Source: Ruminococcus sp. (GTDB lineage: Bacteria > Bacillota_A > Clostridia > Oscillospirales > Ruminococcaceae). Taken from it: a stretch of DNA of 59,093 nucleotides. This document shows positions 38,584 to 46,948 of this stretch, piece after piece. The notes beneath the pieces were generated by a model that was not told where the DNA came from, did no database searches, and saw only the letters and a program-made list of their open reading frames with translations. The first letter of the stretch is position 1; every line of letters begins with the position of its first letter. The stretch covers positions 1-59,093 of the forward strand of contig NZ_JAIKXF010000022.1 in NCBI RefSeq assembly GCF_024684275.1, given 5' to 3'. Both the position numbers and the translations under genes were made by a program.

Positions 38584-39518
38584 TTTGATTCCTTTATGGA
38601 TTCCGAGTCAAAATAAAGTGTATATTCTATCATATGCGGCTCACTCATCGCAGTAGTTTCAGCCTGTATGTGCATTCTGTAGTCAAAGCCGCTTACAGGT
38701 ATCTTAAAAGCAGAGCGTCCGTCAACTATTTCGGGAGTATACTCCAGATAGTTTACAACCATTTTGTCGTACTTGTCGCTGCTCCATTCAATTACAGCAG
38801 AAGCCTTTCCGCCGCTGACAGTCAGCTCGGCAGGTGAGCTTACGGAAGCCTTGCCGGAACCGCCTTCAAGCTTTACATCAATACTGTATTTTCCGTCCTT
38901 GAGACCGAGTGATTCAACAGTCGCATACGGCAGCTCCTTAAAGGCTGTATCAGGAAGAGAATCTGCACGGAATACAAGAGTGCGTCCGTACCATTCCTGC
39001 TTCTTTGCACTGAGAGCAGCGCACTGTATCTCCTTATCGAGCGCCTCAACAGGAACAGTGAAAACAGCCTGTTCATTTTTGTTTGCGGTACAGGTTATCC
39101 TGTCGGTTTCCGAACCACTCTCAGCCTCGTCCTCTGTGCCCATGAAAAGGGCATCGTAGGACTTGCTGTCAATAATAATATCAGCGGTCATTCCGTCCTC
39201 GCTGACATGAAGTATGCAGTCAGCTATCTTGAACATAGACGAACTTGAATCAACTGATATATGGTAGTTTCCCATGTTCAGTTCATCAGCCCTGACCTCT
39301 GTCATGCCCTCGAAGCCTACTTCGTTCTGAGGAGCTGTTTCGTGCTCGGTAGAAGCTTCTGTTGTTGTTTCAATCACTACTTCAGCAGTTGTCCCGGCAG
39401 CAGACTGCGGAACTGTTGTTGAAGCAGTGCTGCTCTGCTGTGAGCTTTCCTTCTTTGTGCCGCATGAAGCAAGTACGAGCATACTTATAAGCGAAAGTGC
39501 AATAATTCTTTTTTTCAT
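38580..39518 (-). CDS. Lipoprotein with duplicated beta-rich domain
   Basis: 312 aa. The lipobox is LVLASC. A Ser/Thr/Glu-rich spacer (about 25-70) precedes two related domains: about 75-185 (from MGNYHISVDSSSSMFKIADC) and about 195-310 (from LKDGKYSIDVKLEGGSGKAS). Each ends in an IPV/VPV segment followed by a strand. The second carries TTAMSEPHMIEYTLYF. No enzyme motif was seen; it is probably a surface binding protein for the corrinoid or metal, as inferred from place. AGGAGG precedes the ATG. Confidence 0.65.
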   Translation of the reverse strand: MKKRIIALSLISMLVLASCGTKKESSQQSSTASTTVPQSAAGTTAEVVIETTTEASTEHETAPQNEVGFEGMTEVRADELNMGNYHISVDSSSSMFKIADCILHVSEDGMTADIIIDSKSYDALFMGTEDEAESGSETDRITCTANKNEQAVFTVPVEALDKEIQCAALSAKKQEWYGRTLVFRADSLPDTAFKELPYATVESLGLKDGKYSIDVKLEGGSGKASVSSPAELTVSGGKASAVIEWSSDKYDKMVVNYLEYTPEIVDGRSAFKIPVSGFDYRMHIQAETTAMSEPHMIEYTLYFDSESIKESK

Positions 39519-39536
39519 AGTTTACCTCCTATATCA

Positions 39537-39564
39537 AAATCGGGCAGCTATTACTGCCCGATTT
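39537..39564 (-). terminator. Intercistronic hairpin after cbiK
   Basis: AAATCGGGCAG pairs with CTGCCCGATTT (loop of six) and is followed by a short T-run on the minus strand. It would reduce, not abolish, transcription into the transport genes. Confidence 0.6.
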
Positions 39565-39569
39565 ATTTG

Positions 39570-40613
39570 TTACTTTATGGAATCAACCGCTGCCTGAGCA
39601 TGCTCAACATAGAGCTTTCTTATCTCCTCGTTCTCTCCGAGACCTCTCAGCAGACACTTTACTTCATAGCCCTCAGCCTCGAATACAGACTTCCATGAAT
39701 CCTCTTCGTCACCAGCCATGTCGTTGTTTGCGTGATCGCCTGCAACTACCATGAGCGGCTCAAGAACTACCTTTTCGTAGCCGCCTGCCTTTACCTTTTC
39801 GAGAACGTCCTCAACAGACGGTGAAGCCTCAACAGTTCCGATGAAATAATTTGTGTGACCGTCAACGGTAAGGAGCTCCTGCATCTTAGCGTATACGCCG
39901 TTAGACTCAGCCTCTGTACCGTGTCCCATGAAGCAGATAGCTGTCTTTCCGTCATCGTAATCCTTTGTCCAGTCAACGATAGCGTTCTCGACACGCTTGA
40001 AGTCATCATCTGTTGTAAGGAGAGGCTTGCCTATAGCTACCTTTTCAAAAGCATCGGAATAACCTGCGATCTCGTTGACAATATCGTTGTATTCAAGGCC
40101 GTCCATAAGATGAGTAGGCTGAACAACAAGATTTTTAACGCCGTTCTTCTGAGCTCTTTCGAGTGCCTCCTTAACGTCGTCTATGACTTCGTTATCACGG
40201 CACTTAACGTGGTCAATGATTATGTTTGCAGTAAAACCGCGGCGTACAGAGTAATCTGGAAATGCTTTTTCGAGGGATTCCTCAATAGCTCCTATGGTAA
40301 GACGGCGGCTGTCATTGAAGCTTGTACCGAAACTAAGCACAAGAAGCTCATTTTCACCTATCTCGTCCTGATTTCTCGGGTTGTCAAGTGAAGCATCGCC
40401 TGTATCGTAGTTCTCCTCATCGTCTACCTCAGCAGGCTCTGTAGTTGACTCAGCAGCTGTTGTATCCTCAGCAGTTGTGTCATCAGCAGTAGATGCCTCT
40501 GTTGCAGAGGTTGCGGACTCCTTGCTCTCAGATGAGCTCTTTGAACCGACGCAGCCTGTAAGAGCAGAAGCGACGACAGTAAGTCCCATTAAGAATGCGA
40601 TCGATTTTTTCAT
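39570..40613 (-). CDS. cbiK: Lipoprotein cobaltochelatase CbiK
   Basis: 347 aa. CbiK inserts Co2+ into sirohydrochlorin. This form has a signal peptide with lipobox LTGC (Cys near 21) and a Ser/Thr/Glu-rich spacer (about 22-75) before the enzyme, so it sits outside the membrane. Metal-binding His candidates are in QPTHLMDG and VAGDHANNDM, with MGHGTE between. A periplasmic CbiK is known from Desulfovibrio, but the substrate is normally made in the cytoplasm. AGGAAG precedes the ATG at 40613; the longer frame to 40685 enters the second terminator and is rejected. Confidence 0.9.
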   Translation of the reverse strand: MKKSIAFLMGLTVVASALTGCVGSKSSSESKESATSATEASTADDTTAEDTTAAESTTEPAEVDDEENYDTGDASLDNPRNQDEIGENELLVLSFGTSFNDSRRLTIGAIEESLEKAFPDYSVRRGFTANIIIDHVKCRDNEVIDDVKEALERAQKNGVKNLVVQPTHLMDGLEYNDIVNEIAGYSDAFEKVAIGKPLLTTDDDFKRVENAIVDWTKDYDDGKTAICFMGHGTEAESNGVYAKMQELLTVDGHTNYFIGTVEASPSVEDVLEKVKAGGYEKVVLEPLMVVAGDHANNDMAGDEEDSWKSVFEAEGYEVKCLLRGLGENEEIRKLYVEHAQAAVDSIK

Positions 40614-40650
40614 ATATATCTTCCTTTCTGTGAAAGGCATGACCGCGCAT

Positions 40651-40677
40651 AAAAAATCCTTCTGATTTATCAGAAGG
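40651..40677 (-). terminator. Second terminator behind the cobalamin riboswitch
   Basis: CCTTCTGA pairs with TCAGAAGG (loop of four), followed on the minus strand by ATTTTTT. It lies between the riboswitch and cbiK. Confidence 0.85.
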
Positions 40678-40683
40678 CATTGC

Positions 40684-40705
40684 AAAAAGGCTCAATAAAG
40701 AGCCT
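40684..40705 (-). terminator. First terminator behind the cobalamin riboswitch
   Basis: AGGCTC pairs with GAGCCT (loop of six), followed on the minus strand by TTTTTG. It is nearer to the aptamer and is the likelier switch terminator. Confidence 0.8.
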
Positions 40706-40753
40706 GAAACAGTACGATCAATACCTCGTGACCTGACCTTTCGGTCGTGTACC

Positions 40754-40920
40754 AACAAACGGCAGGTTTCCTGACTTATACCTCATTGCAGTATACAGCC
40801 TTCCCGATTTCTCAGTGACTATTTTCGTATACTGCTCCGCAATTACAGTGACGAGATCGTACAGGGGTCGAACCTGTTTCCCTTTTACCTTTCCGAAATT
40901 ATCGGAAAGCACCGTCTGTT
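40754..40920 (-). ncRNA. Cobalamin (AdoCbl) riboswitch
   Basis: On the minus strand the aptamer begins with AACAGACGGTGC and contains the conserved AAAGGGAA and the B12 box AGTCAGGAAACCTGCC (near 40760-40778). The closing stem pairs 40912-40920 with 40754-40762. Two intrinsic terminators follow before cbiK. When the ligand binds, transcription should stop before cbiK and the uptake genes. Confidence 0.95.
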
Positions 40921-40951
40921 TTATTTAATTTTTATTTTTTGACCATAACAT

Positions 40952-40980
40952 ATTATAGCAGAACATATTCCAAAATTCAA
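40952..40980 (-). promoter_or_regulatory. Promoter of the riboswitch-cbiK-btu operon
   Basis: On the minus strand, TTGAAT (40975-40980), a 17-base spacer and TATAAT (40952-40957). Transcription would begin about 25 bp before the aptamer. Confidence 0.8.
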
Positions 40981-41006
40981 GCAAATCACGTATTTTATAC
41001 GTTTGC
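40981..41006 (-). other. Interrupted hairpin after cbiC
   Basis: ACGTA/TACGT (40988-41002) is flanked by GCAAA and TTTGC. With no strong T-run, it may be a weak end of the cob operon or a protein site next to the promoter at 40952. Confidence 0.4.
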
Positions 41007-41018
41007 GACAATCAGTCC

Positions 41019-41660
41019 TCACTTTTTGAAATCTTTTTTGTTGTCAAGCATATAAAGCAGGGCGTTGCATATAGCCGCAGCAACATTGCTGCCGCCCTTT
41101 CTGCCTTTAGCAACAATGCACGGAACTTTGGTAGCTATAAGCATTTCCTTTGACTGCACAACATTGACAAATCCCACAGGAGCGCCTATTATAAGCTCAG
41201 GAACAAAGTCTCCTGCGGAAATATGTTCACACAGCCGTACAAGTGCTGTAGGAGCATTTCCTACAGCATAAATAACAGGCTTTCCAAGCTTTGCCGCCTT
41301 GTCAACTGAAGCCGCAGCCCTTGTAGTTTCTTCACGCTTAGCTGTCTCCGCGATATCTTCATCTGCCATAAAGCACGCACACTCACAGCCGTGTCTGGCA
41401 AGGGCTGCCTTGTTTATTCCCGACCTTGCCATATTAGTATCGGTAACGATGACTGCACCGCTTTCCATTACTTTCAGAGCAGTTTCGACAACATTTTGTG
41501 AAAAATAGAGATTTTTTGCGTAATCGAAGTCCGCAGTCGTATGGATAGCGCGTATGACTATCGGCTTTATTTCCGCCGGTATGGGAGCTTCAAGCTCACT
41601 TTCTATTATCTCAAAGCTGCGTCTTTCGATGTCCGACGGCAGCACATATTCTAAATTCAT
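41019..41660 (-). CDS. cbiC: Cobalt-precorrin-8 methylmutase
   Basis: 213 aa. It moves the methyl group from C11 to C12 to give cobyrinic acid. The catalytic His is in IRAIHTTADFDY, and GAPVGFVNVVQSKE and KGRKGGSNVAAA are family signatures. It is the last gene of the 15-gene operon; its ATG overlaps the cbiP stop (ATGA), and GGAGGG precedes it. Confidence 0.96.
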   Translation of the reverse strand: MNLEYVLPSDIERRSFEIIESELEAPIPAEIKPIVIRAIHTTADFDYAKNLYFSQNVVETALKVMESGAVIVTDTNMARSGINKAALARHGCECACFMADEDIAETAKREETTRAAASVDKAAKLGKPVIYAVGNAPTALVRLCEHISAGDFVPELIIGAPVGFVNVVQSKEMLIATKVPCIVAKGRKGGSNVAAAICNALLYMLDNKKDFKK

Positions 41661-43126
41661 ACGCCCTCCTCAATGATACGGTAGACAAGCTCCATATTGA
41701 TATATTTCCTGACATTTTCAGCCAGCAGATCAAGCTGAATATCCCTGTATCTCCGCCTGTCAACAGCTTCACCGCTGTATTTGAGACCTTTCCGCCGAAA
41801 CAAAGCTCTCACAAGTCTGCCAGAGACCTCGGCGCTGTCAAAAATCCCATGAACATAGCAGCCTGCGGCGTTACTGCTGAAGCTTCCTCCCTGTGTATTC
41901 AGAGATCCGCCCGAACATTCAGTGACTCCCATGTGCACCTCATAGCCATAAAATTCAGCTCCCGACAGACAAGAAAAGAATCCTTCTGCGCTGCAAAATC
42001 TGCCCTTTGTCTGCGTCTGTCGTTTCTCTTTGCTGAATACTGTATCACAGTCCAAAAAGCCCAGACCATGTATACTTCCGCTGCATTCGCTGCCTGTGGG
42101 ATCAGAAATAGTTTTGCCCATTATCTGGTAGCCGCCGCATATTCCGAATATAGGAACATCAGCCTTGAAGCAGGCTTTTATCTTCTCATCAAGACCGCTT
42201 TCACACAGCCATTTCATATCTGCAATGGTACTTTTAGTTCCTGGAATTATTATCAAATCAGGAACTCCAAGCTCCGCTGCACGTGAAACATACCTTACAG
42301 AAACGCCGTCATACTGCCTGAAAACGTCCATATCGGTAAAATTGGATATTTTCGGCAGATGTATGACCGCAATATCAATAATTCCATCTGCATTTTTCTT
42401 TATTAATTTTTCCGACAAGCTGTCCTCGTCCTCTAAATCACAGCTTATATAAGGTATAACTCCTGTGACCTTTTTGTCCGAGCGCTGCTCCAGTATATCA
42501 ATACCGTTCTGAAACAGCGATATATCCCCTCGGAACTTATTTACCACCAGTCCTTTAACCTTGTCTTGCTCGTTTTTTTCAAGAAGCTCAAGCGTACCTA
42601 TTAGCTGAGCAAAAACGCCTCCACGGTCAATATCGCCTACCAGAAGGACCGGTGAGCTCACAAGCTCAGCCAGCCCCATGTTCACAATGTCATCAGCCTT
42701 CAGATTAAGCTCAACGGGACTTCCGGCACCCTCAATTACAATTATATCATGTTTTTCTGAAAGCTTGTTATACGCAGAAATTATATCGGGGATAAGCTCC
42801 TTTTTGCGGCGGAAATATTCTGCTGCGCGCATATTTCCGCGCACTCTGCCATTGACGATGACCTGTGAACCAACGTCTGTTGTGGGCTTCAGAAGTATAG
42901 GATTCATCAGTGCCGAGGGAACAATTCCTGCGGCTTCAGCCTGAAGCGCCTGAGCTCTGCCTATTTCTGCTCCGTCGGGAGTAATAAATGAATTCAGAGC
43001 CATATTCTGAGATTTAAAAGGTGCAACAGAGTATCCGTCCTGCCGTAATATCCTGCACAGAGCAGCTGTAAGGAAGCTCTTGCCGACATTTGACATGGTT
43101 CCCTGAAGCATTATATTTTTAGCCAT
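41657..43126 (-). CDS. cbiP: Cobyric acid synthase
   Basis: 489 aa. It amidates adenosylcobyrinic diamide at four positions with glutamine and ATP. The N-terminal ATPase part starts LQGTMSNVGKSFL. The C-terminal class I glutaminase has the Cys of FGICGGYQIMG (about 330) and the His of GCYVHGIFD. AGGAGG eight bases before the ATG at 43126 sets the start; the frame to 43171 is rejected. It overlaps cobD by 8 bp. Confidence 0.95.
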   Translation of the reverse strand: MAKNIMLQGTMSNVGKSFLTAALCRILRQDGYSVAPFKSQNMALNSFITPDGAEIGRAQALQAEAAGIVPSALMNPILLKPTTDVGSQVIVNGRVRGNMRAAEYFRRKKELIPDIISAYNKLSEKHDIIVIEGAGSPVELNLKADDIVNMGLAELVSSPVLLVGDIDRGGVFAQLIGTLELLEKNEQDKVKGLVVNKFRGDISLFQNGIDILEQRSDKKVTGVIPYISCDLEDEDSLSEKLIKKNADGIIDIAVIHLPKISNFTDMDVFRQYDGVSVRYVSRAAELGVPDLIIIPGTKSTIADMKWLCESGLDEKIKACFKADVPIFGICGGYQIMGKTISDPTGSECSGSIHGLGFLDCDTVFSKEKRQTQTKGRFCSAEGFFSCLSGAEFYGYEVHMGVTECSGGSLNTQGGSFSSNAAGCYVHGIFDSAEVSGRLVRALFRRKGLKYSGEAVDRRRYRDIQLDLLAENVRKYINMELVYRIIEEGV

Positions 43127-44153
43127 AGAGACACCTCCTGAGTGCAGTAATAAGCCTGATGTTTTCCTCATGGGTACGAACTGCTATCCTGTAAAAACCT
43201 CCTGACAGACCTCTGAAATTCTCACAGTCACGGATAAGTATACCGCATCTGAGAAGCTCTTCGGCAAGCCCGATCTTGCTCTTAAAAAGCAAATAATTCG
43301 CAGCACTGTCATAAACTTTTACTCCAAGTTTTATCAGCTCTGAGAAAAGGAAGCTCCGTTCAGCCCTGATGAATCCGACAGTTTCCTGAACGTATCCCTC
43401 TTCATCGAGAGCCGCTATACCTGCCGCCTGAGCAATAGCAGAAACGCTCCAGAACTGACCGCTCTCCCGTATCCTCTCAGCTATGGAAGTGCTGCCGCAG
43501 ATAGCGTAACCAAGCCTTATCCCGGGCATTGCGCAGAGCTTTGTAAATGCTTTTATAATAATGCATTTTCCATTCAAGAAACTCCTAAGACTATAGCTTT
43601 CACTATCTCCCGTGAAACCCAGAAAGCATTCGTCGCACACGAGAATTATATTATTTTCTTCGCATTTTATTGTAATTTTTTCAAGCAATTCAGAAGAAAT
43701 CAGCCGTCCTGTAGGGTTATTCGGCGTACAAATGAAACACATATCAAGAGAATTGTCAAGCCTTGTGAGAATATCCTCACCAATATCAAAGCTGTTTTCT
43801 TCCAAAAGAGCATACTCACCTATCTCGCAGCTCACCTCTGACAGCGCACGGCTGTACTCACTGAATGACGGAGCACATATCAATGCCTTTTTCGGCTTAA
43901 AAGCGTGGACAATGCGAAAAATCAGGTCGTCAGCACCGTTACCGCAGACAATATTATCATCACTGATCTTTTCAAAAACCCCAATCTTTTCACAGAGCTG
44001 TCCGCAGTAGGGGTCAGGGTATTTTTCAATGCATTCAATGCTCGCAGAAAGAGCAGTTTTGACACTTTCGGGAGCTCCAAGCGGATTGATATTAGCCGAA
44101 AAATCCAATATATCACTGAGCTGTCCGATATTTCCTCCATGCTGCTGTATCAT
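43119..44153 (-). CDS. cobD: Threonine-phosphate decarboxylase
   Basis: 344 aa. This PLP enzyme of the aminotransferase I/II fold makes (R)-1-amino-2-propanol phosphate, the linker of the nucleotide loop. HGGNIG, DFSANINPLG, TPNNPTGRL and the PLP Lys in IIIKAFTKLCAMPGIRLGY are present. HisC is the close relative, but the place in a cob operon and the MIQQHGGN start favour CobD. GGGGAGG precedes the ATG at 44153. It overlaps cbiB by 4 bp. Confidence 0.9.
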   Translation of the reverse strand: MIQQHGGNIGQLSDILDFSANINPLGAPESVKTALSASIECIEKYPDPYCGQLCEKIGVFEKISDDNIVCGNGADDLIFRIVHAFKPKKALICAPSFSEYSRALSEVSCEIGEYALLEENSFDIGEDILTRLDNSLDMCFICTPNNPTGRLISSELLEKITIKCEENNIILVCDECFLGFTGDSESYSLRSFLNGKCIIIKAFTKLCAMPGIRLGYAICGSTSIAERIRESGQFWSVSAIAQAAGIAALDEEGYVQETVGFIRAERSFLFSELIKLGVKVYDSAANYLLFKSKIGLAEELLRCGILIRDCENFRGLSGGFYRIAVRTHEENIRLITALRRCLYG

Positions 44154-45115
44154 AGAACCCCTCCCCAAATAACGCACCTTACGGCGGCTGAAAAAATCAG
44201 CATAAGTGCCGAGGTCACGTACATAAGCTTATTTGCACGTCGAATGTCCGCAGGCTCTATGGGGCGATCATTGTCGCCGATATATTGTTTTTTGTGAAGC
44301 TTTCCGAAGTACCATGCGTCCCCTGCTAACCGCAGATGAAGAGCTCCTGCGCAGACAGATTCGGTCTGTGCTGAATTAGGGCTTGCGTGATTTCGCCTGT
44401 CTCGATTCCAGATACGAAAAGCATTGCGCCCGTCAAGACCTGCTAAGGGCGCAGCAATTACCATGAAAAGTGCCGTCGATCGTGACGGGATATAATTCAG
44501 CACATCGTCAAGCTTTGCTGCAAATCTGCCGATGTCAGCATATTTTTCATCTTTATAGCCTATCATTGAATCCATTGTATTGACAGCTTTGTAAAAAAAA
44601 GCTCCCACAGCGCCGCCAATTCCCATGTAAAAAAGCGGAGCGGTCACACCGTCGGAGGTATTCTCGGCAACCGTTTCAACTGCGGCGCGGATAATGCCGT
44701 CACGGTCAAGAACAGCTGTATCACGTCCAACTATCATGGACACTGCCTTTCTGGCTTCCTCTGTATCCCCTGATAAAGCTGCATTGCAGACCTTCATGCT
44801 CTCATTGTACAGGCATCTCGCTGCCAGCATATAGCAGCACAGGACGGTTTCCGCAGCTATCCCTAAAACAAGATTTAAATTGTAACATATCATCAGTATT
44901 ACAAGAGGCACAGCAGTCGAAATCAGTATCACTGTCAGTCCAAGAAGAATACCTCCAAGTCTCAGGTCATTCATACGGCTGCGAACAAGCTTTTCCAGTC
45001 CGCCGATAAGTCTTCCAATAAGCTTTATAGGATGTGGCATATTATATGGATCACCAACTGCACAGTCCAGAAAAAAACCAAGTATTATCGGCAGTACAGG
45101 CATAATAATTTTCAT
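44150..45115 (-). CDS. cbiB: Adenosylcobinamide-phosphate synthase
   Basis: 321 aa, an integral membrane protein with about five hydrophobic segments. It joins aminopropanol phosphate to adenosylcobyric acid. GDPYNMPHPIKLIGRLI, VETVAENTSDGVTAPLFY and NTMDSMIGYKDEKY are family signatures. GGAGGAG precedes the ATG at 45115; the frame to 45151 is rejected. Also called CobD in the Pseudomonas naming. Confidence 0.95.
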   Translation of the reverse strand: MKIIMPVLPIILGFFLDCAVGDPYNMPHPIKLIGRLIGGLEKLVRSRMNDLRLGGILLGLTVILISTAVPLVILMICYNLNLVLGIAAETVLCCYMLAARCLYNESMKVCNAALSGDTEEARKAVSMIVGRDTAVLDRDGIIRAAVETVAENTSDGVTAPLFYMGIGGAVGAFFYKAVNTMDSMIGYKDEKYADIGRFAAKLDDVLNYIPSRSTALFMVIAAPLAGLDGRNAFRIWNRDRRNHASPNSAQTESVCAGALHLRLAGDAWYFGKLHKKQYIGDNDRPIEPADIRRANKLMYVTSALMLIFSAAVRCVIWGGVL

Positions 45116-45672
45116 ATCTCCTCCGTAATGACAAGTATTTTTTTGTCCCATTCACATACAAATCCGTGACCGTTTTTGCATTGGAGATCGAAGTAATCTC
45201 TGTGTGGAACAGAATATTTTTCAAGAATGGACATTATAGTTCCGCCGTGAACAACAAAAGCGACATTTTCCGAGCTTTCAAAATTTTTAATGATACTTTC
45301 AAATGCTGCAGCACATCTCCTGCGAAAATCCGACGGAACCTCGCCGTTTGGGAACGGCAGTGTTCCTCCGCTGTCTATCCAGCTCTGATAATAGGGATCA
45401 CCTGAAAGCTCTGAATAATTTTTACCCTCAAAGTCCCCGAAATCACACTCACTAAGCTCCTCTGATACTAAATAGACACATTTGGGAAATAGTATCTCAG
45501 CGGTCTGGATACAACGCTTCATTGGACTGCATACAACGATCTCACAGCTTGGGAGCATAAGTGTTTTCAGCTGAGCAGTCCCATCTGCACACAGTGGCTC
45601 GTCAGTTCTGCCGATATATCGCTTTTCAAGATTACCTGCGGTGGAACCATGACGAATGAACAGTATCTTCAC
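45112..45672 (-). CDS. cobC: Alpha-ribazole phosphatase (histidine phosphatase)
   Basis: 186 aa. It removes the 5'-phosphate from alpha-ribazole phosphate or adenosylcobalamin 5'-phosphate. The phosphohistidine motif is FIRHGSTAGN at the start, and the second His is in FVVHGGT near 150. The start is GTG at 45672, overlapping the cobS stop (GTGA); the frame continues to 45747 but inside cobS and without a site. General phosphatases look alike; context decides. Confidence 0.86.
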   Translation of the reverse strand: MKILFIRHGSTAGNLEKRYIGRTDEPLCADGTAQLKTLMLPSCEIVVCSPMKRCIQTAEILFPKCVYLVSEELSECDFGDFEGKNYSELSGDPYYQSWIDSGGTLPFPNGEVPSDFRRRCAAAFESIIKNFESSENVAFVVHGGTIMSILEKYSVPHRDYFDLQCKNGHGFVCEWDKKILVITEEI

Positions 45673-46433
45673 GATAAACACAGCCTTTCCGTAAAAACTG
45701 CTGCCACCAGCAGTGCTATCTCGCACATTTGAAGGAACCAGCCGCATAGGTCTCCCGTTATACCTCCGAAATCCCGATATGCGGAATATCTATGCCATAC
45801 AAGAACAAGCGCAGCTGTCACAATCGCTGATAAGCCCTGAACCGGCATTATAACCGCCGCAGAAGCAGCGCTTGCTGTAATGAAAGCTCCTGCCATTACA
45901 AGTGTTATTTTTTTGTCAGACGGCTTAACAAAGCTCTGAAGCGTTCCGCTGCTTTTTGCCGAATTGAAGGTAACAGCAGTAAGTGCGCTGAGAGCACGTG
46001 AAAGTACATAACCGCAGGCAATAACTGCCGTTGTGTCTGCCTCAGTAACCTGAGTAAAAAGTCCTGCCTGCAATATCAGGTAGAGACAGAGCTTTATAGC
46101 TGCAAATGAACCGATATGCGGATCAGCCATTATCTCAAGCCGCTTTTCACGGTCAGCATACGAAGCACGTGCGTCACAGACATCACAAAAGCCGTCAAGA
46201 TGTATACCGCCTGTAACAAGTACCGGAAGAAGAACTGCAACTGCCGAAAACAGATTCTGCCCGATGTCAAGATAATCACATACTATGCGCCATATGATGA
46301 GAAGTCCGCCTATGACTGCACCGATCAGCGGAAAGAAACCGAGAGCATAGCGGCGGTTATCTTCCTTCCATTCGACCTTCGGCACAGGTATCCGCGAATA
46401 CATGAGAAACGTCGAACAAAGTGACCTCAGCAT
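45669..46433 (-). CDS. cobS: Adenosylcobinamide-GDP ribazoletransferase (cobalamin synthase)
   Basis: 254 aa with about seven membrane helices. It joins adenosylcobinamide-GDP and alpha-ribazole. The signature GGIHLDGFCDVCDA is intact, as is the IMADPHIGSFA that follows. AAAGGAGAG precedes the ATG at 46433; the frame to 46475 is rejected. It overlaps cobU by 7 bp. Confidence 0.95.
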   Translation of the reverse strand: MLRSLCSTFLMYSRIPVPKVEWKEDNRRYALGFFPLIGAVIGGLLIIWRIVCDYLDIGQNLFSAVAVLLPVLVTGGIHLDGFCDVCDARASYADREKRLEIMADPHIGSFAAIKLCLYLILQAGLFTQVTEADTTAVIACGYVLSRALSALTAVTFNSAKSSGTLQSFVKPSDKKITLVMAGAFITASAASAAVIMPVQGLSAIVTAALVLVWHRYSAYRDFGGITGDLCGWFLQMCEIALLVAAVFTERLCLS

Positions 46434-46948
46434 GGTATCTCTCCTTTCAGCACGATCGGTACGCCGTAAACACACTCGATAACGTTGTCCGCAAGCTCAG
46501 CAATCCGTCTGTTTACCTCACCCAGCAGGCGGATATACTCGGCAGTTCCCTCAGCATAGACAATACCGTCGCTGCCCACCTGATTAGTGACTATAACAAG
46601 CTCTGCAGCAGTATCAGAAAGTCGCTTTATTCCGCTGACAATTTTATCGGCAGGATAACATATATCGCTCTCCGAAAACATCTCGTTTGCACATAGATTC
46701 CCCACACATTCAAGAAGCACTCCACACTCTCCGAAAAGCGGTATTTCGTGGATATCCGAGTATTTTTCAACGGTCTCAAAGCCGTTTCCGCAGCGCATTT
46801 TTTTATGACGCTCAATGGCTTCAAGGGCCTCCTCACCGAAGGGCTGCATGGTTGCGATATATACTTTTCTTCCGCAGAAGCCCTCCAGAATATGTTCTGC
46901 AAGGCTTGATTTTCCGCACTTTGAACCACCTGTCACAAGAGTTGTCAT
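46427..46948 (-). CDS. cobU: Adenosylcobinamide kinase/guanylyltransferase
   Basis: 173 aa. It phosphorylates adenosylcobinamide and then transfers GMP to it. The P-loop is GGSKCGKSS, and the guanylylated His lies in IERHKKMR (near 48). VIVTNQVGSDGIVY is a further family stretch. It overlaps cobT by 4 bp (ATGA). Confidence 0.95.
   Translation of the reverse strand: MTTLVTGGSKCGKSSLAEHILEGFCGRKVYIATMQPFGEEALEAIERHKKMRCGNGFETVEKYSDIHEIPLFGECGVLLECVGNLCANEMFSESDICYPADKIVSGIKRLSDTAAELVIVTNQVGSDGIVYAEGTAEYIRLLGEVNRRIAELADNVIECVYGVPIVLKGEIPC

Noticed and set aside
40718..40912. 64-aa minus-strand ORF between cbiC and cbiK
   Set aside because: It runs through the cobalamin riboswitch; the conserved RNA explains the sequence.
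41849..42286. 145-aa plus-strand ORF opposite cbiP
   Set aside because: It is antisense to an intact cobyric acid synthase and has no ribosome-binding site or family resemblance.
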